Below are positions 62,511 to 64,000 of a stretch of 64,000 nucleotides of DNA, piece after piece; position 1 is the stretch's first letter; the number at the start of each line of letters is the position of its first letter. Below the pieces are notes generated by a model. The model saw only the letters and a program-made list of their open reading frames with translations, was not told where the DNA came from and ran no database searches. The translations under genes and the position numbers were made by a program. Source of the stretch: Mangifera indica (lineage: Eukaryota; Streptophyta; Magnoliopsida; Sapindales; Anacardiaceae); assembly GCF_011075055.1 (NCBI RefSeq), contig NC_058139.1, positions 14,343,584 through 14,407,583 on the forward strand. Reading direction: 5' to 3'.

Positions 62511-62936
62511 ATGTGTTGCAGCGCCAACAATGGATCATTGCTTGCCGGAACTCAAACCCGGTTCTTCTTCACCCAATCCGACCCCTTCCTCCGTTTCAAG
62601 CCGACCCGGATCCCAATCGGATCCTTCAAAATCAAGGCCAAAATCAATGATGCTCTGGTGAAAGAGTCCGCCGGGATGTCCTTCTACAACCTTCTGGGGA
62701 TACCCGAGTCCGGAACCTTGCCGGAGATCAAGCAGGCGTACAAGCAGCTGGCACGGAAGTACCACCCTGACGTGTCGCCACCGGATCGTGTCGAGGAGTA
62801 TACGAAACAGTTTATCCGGGTCCAGCAAGCTTATGAAACGTTGTCGGATCCAAGAAGGAGAGCTATGTACGATCGTGATATGTCTAAAGGCCTTCACCTA
62901 GCCTTCTCCGCGAGAAAACGATATCAAAACGACGTG
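62511..62936 (+). CDS. J20: J20-type chloroplast DnaJ protein, exon 1 (partial gene)
   Basis: J-domain co-chaperones stimulate Hsp70. Plant J20 proteins work in plastids and help Hsp70 handle damaged enzymes such as the first enzyme of the isoprenoid pathway (family knowledge). The start is MCCSANNGS. Residues 1 to about 45 are rich in Ser, Thr, Phe and Arg with few acids, as in a plastid transit peptide. The J domain (about residues 56-125) has SFYNLLGIPESGTLPEIKQ, YKQLARKYHPDVSPPDRVEE with the essential HPD, and AYETLSDPRRRAMYDRD. The PPDRVEEYT signature points to J20 rather than other J proteins. The exon ends in phase 0 at GACGTG before GTATTG (62937). GC content is much higher than its surroundings. 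The second exon, expected to carry a short C-terminal tail, is not in the window. No lesion was seen. Confidence 0.92.
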
Positions 62937-64000
62937 GTATTGTGTTTGCTTTTTTTTTTTTTTAATTTAGATTTTATGGATATGGTTGTGTGTTCAAATG
63001 TTTTTACCTTCGATTTTTGTGCTCATTATAATTATTGTTGTTATTGTTATTTATTTGCTAGGGTTTGTTTTGACTTTAGAGTTTTAATTTTGATTTTTGT
63101 GCACGGATTGGATTAAGGTGGGTTTGGAGGAATTTGGGTTTTTGTGTTAAGTTTCAGGAGAATTTGGGTGTCTCATATTTGATAAATTATTGTTTTTTGG
63201 TGGTTATAATCCTATGTTGGTTGCTGAGAGGAAAGGTAAAAAAGAGAAAAAATAAATAAATATATTTAAATATATTTATGGGTACATTTTTCTGGGATTG
63301 TGAAGAATAGTCGATTGTGTACATTGTAAAAATTTAAATACTTTGTAAACATAATATTTAGATTTGTTCTGTTGTTATAATGTATTGAGATAATATTTTT
63401 AATTTGGAAGAAGAGGTGGATCTACTGCCAAATGGTATTTCTATGGTCTAATTTACTAAAGAGAAATCAATTGGGAGGAGAAAACAGCTTAAAGTAAGCA
63501 AACACAAATGAAAACTACGAATTTTAGGGGTATTTATTGTTGTTGTAAATACTTTTCGAAATTCTGTGTATTGATCATAGTGTGAACCTTTGCGGTGGCC
63601 TTCTGCAAAATTTATTTGCTTTTTCAGTGCCAAGATTGTTGGCTATCATCCCTTTGTTTCTGCATTTCATTTTAGGAACAGAAGTTTGTTTCTTGATTTA
63701 TTATATGAATTTTTTAAGTATTACTAATTCTTGTGGTAGTGTGATTGTCATTTTCTAATGAAAATTGAATCATTCTATCATGTCTTAGTGATGTAGTGAT
63801 GGAAATCATATTTGGTTACAAAGATGTTGACTTGATATTTTATATGTTTTGGTGGGTTAGAGTTTAATCTCTTCCAAATCTTCTTCTGTTTCTTTTTTCC
63901 CTTTGATATTTATTTGACAATGTGTTTGCTTTTCTCTTCTTTCCAGAGATATTTTAGCCTTTGAATGTTTGAAAGAAAAGGCTGGGTTGTTCTGGTTTTC
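62937..64000 (+). other. Intron 1 of the J20-type gene (continues past window)
   Basis: It begins GTATTGTGTTTGC with T-rich sequence. No exon continuing the J20 tail, which should start with Glu/Lys/Trp-rich sequence, was found before the window ends. The open frame that runs past 62936 into the intron is T-rich and hydrophobic, as expected for translated intron. Confidence 0.7.

Noticed and set aside
62535..62897. 120-codon minus-strand frame
   Set aside because: Shadow of the GC-rich DnaJ exon on the other strand.
1..64000. CRISPR arrays, bacterial operons, tRNA or rRNA genes, endogenous viral or organellar insertions
   Set aside because: Looked for and not seen. The tandem repeats present are LTR units, minisatellite or microsatellite, and all reverse-transcriptase sequence belongs to gypsy elements.

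Overview
This is a 64 kb window of plant nuclear DNA, almost certainly from a eudicot. The evidence is AT-rich sequence with GT-AG introns, chromodomain-type Ty3/gypsy and Ty1/copia retrotransposon relics, Mutator-like and hAT-like DNA elements, and two host genes of plant families. I cannot name the species. No rRNA, tRNA, CRISPR or organellar insertion was recognised.

Layout: 1-8.9 kb is gene-free and made of old repeats, including a dispersed family present in both orientations. At 8.9-11.0 kb lies a decayed copia integrase region. At 11.3-19.3 kb are two decayed gypsy elements on the + strand with LTRs, the second carrying a 373-bp GC-rich hAT-type MITE with an 8-bp target duplication. 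At 19.5-28.2 kb is a multi-exon NIPA-type magnesium transporter gene on the + strand. Its exons can be followed throughout, but it carries a destroyed splice donor, an in-frame internal deletion and a nonsense codon, so I call it a pseudogene. Its third intron is 5.9 kb and is filled with transposon debris.

At 28-38 kb is mostly anonymous AT-rich DNA holding an 823-bp non-autonomous Mutator-like element, a 160-bp MITE, a minus-strand gypsy LTR remnant and another copy of the dispersed family. At 38.1-54.2 kb lies the most striking structure: one gypsy insertion (5-bp target duplication TAAAG at the outer edges) in the form LTR-internal-LTR-internal-LTR, all on the minus strand. Both internal regions share the same five lesions, and the middle LTR has lost one of three internal tandem units.

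At 54.46-61.28 kb is an autonomous-type Mutator element, now dead, with about 110-bp terminal inverted repeats, a 9-bp target duplication (8/9 identical), a relic MURA transposase, an AT-rich minisatellite and a nested GC-rich element. The window ends with the first exon of a J20-type chloroplast DnaJ gene at 62.5 kb, the only host gene here that looks intact.

No new multi-gene biological system was found. The interesting content is structural: nested insertions datable by target duplications and empty sites, a tandem LTR array of defective elements, and the decay of a NIPA gene.
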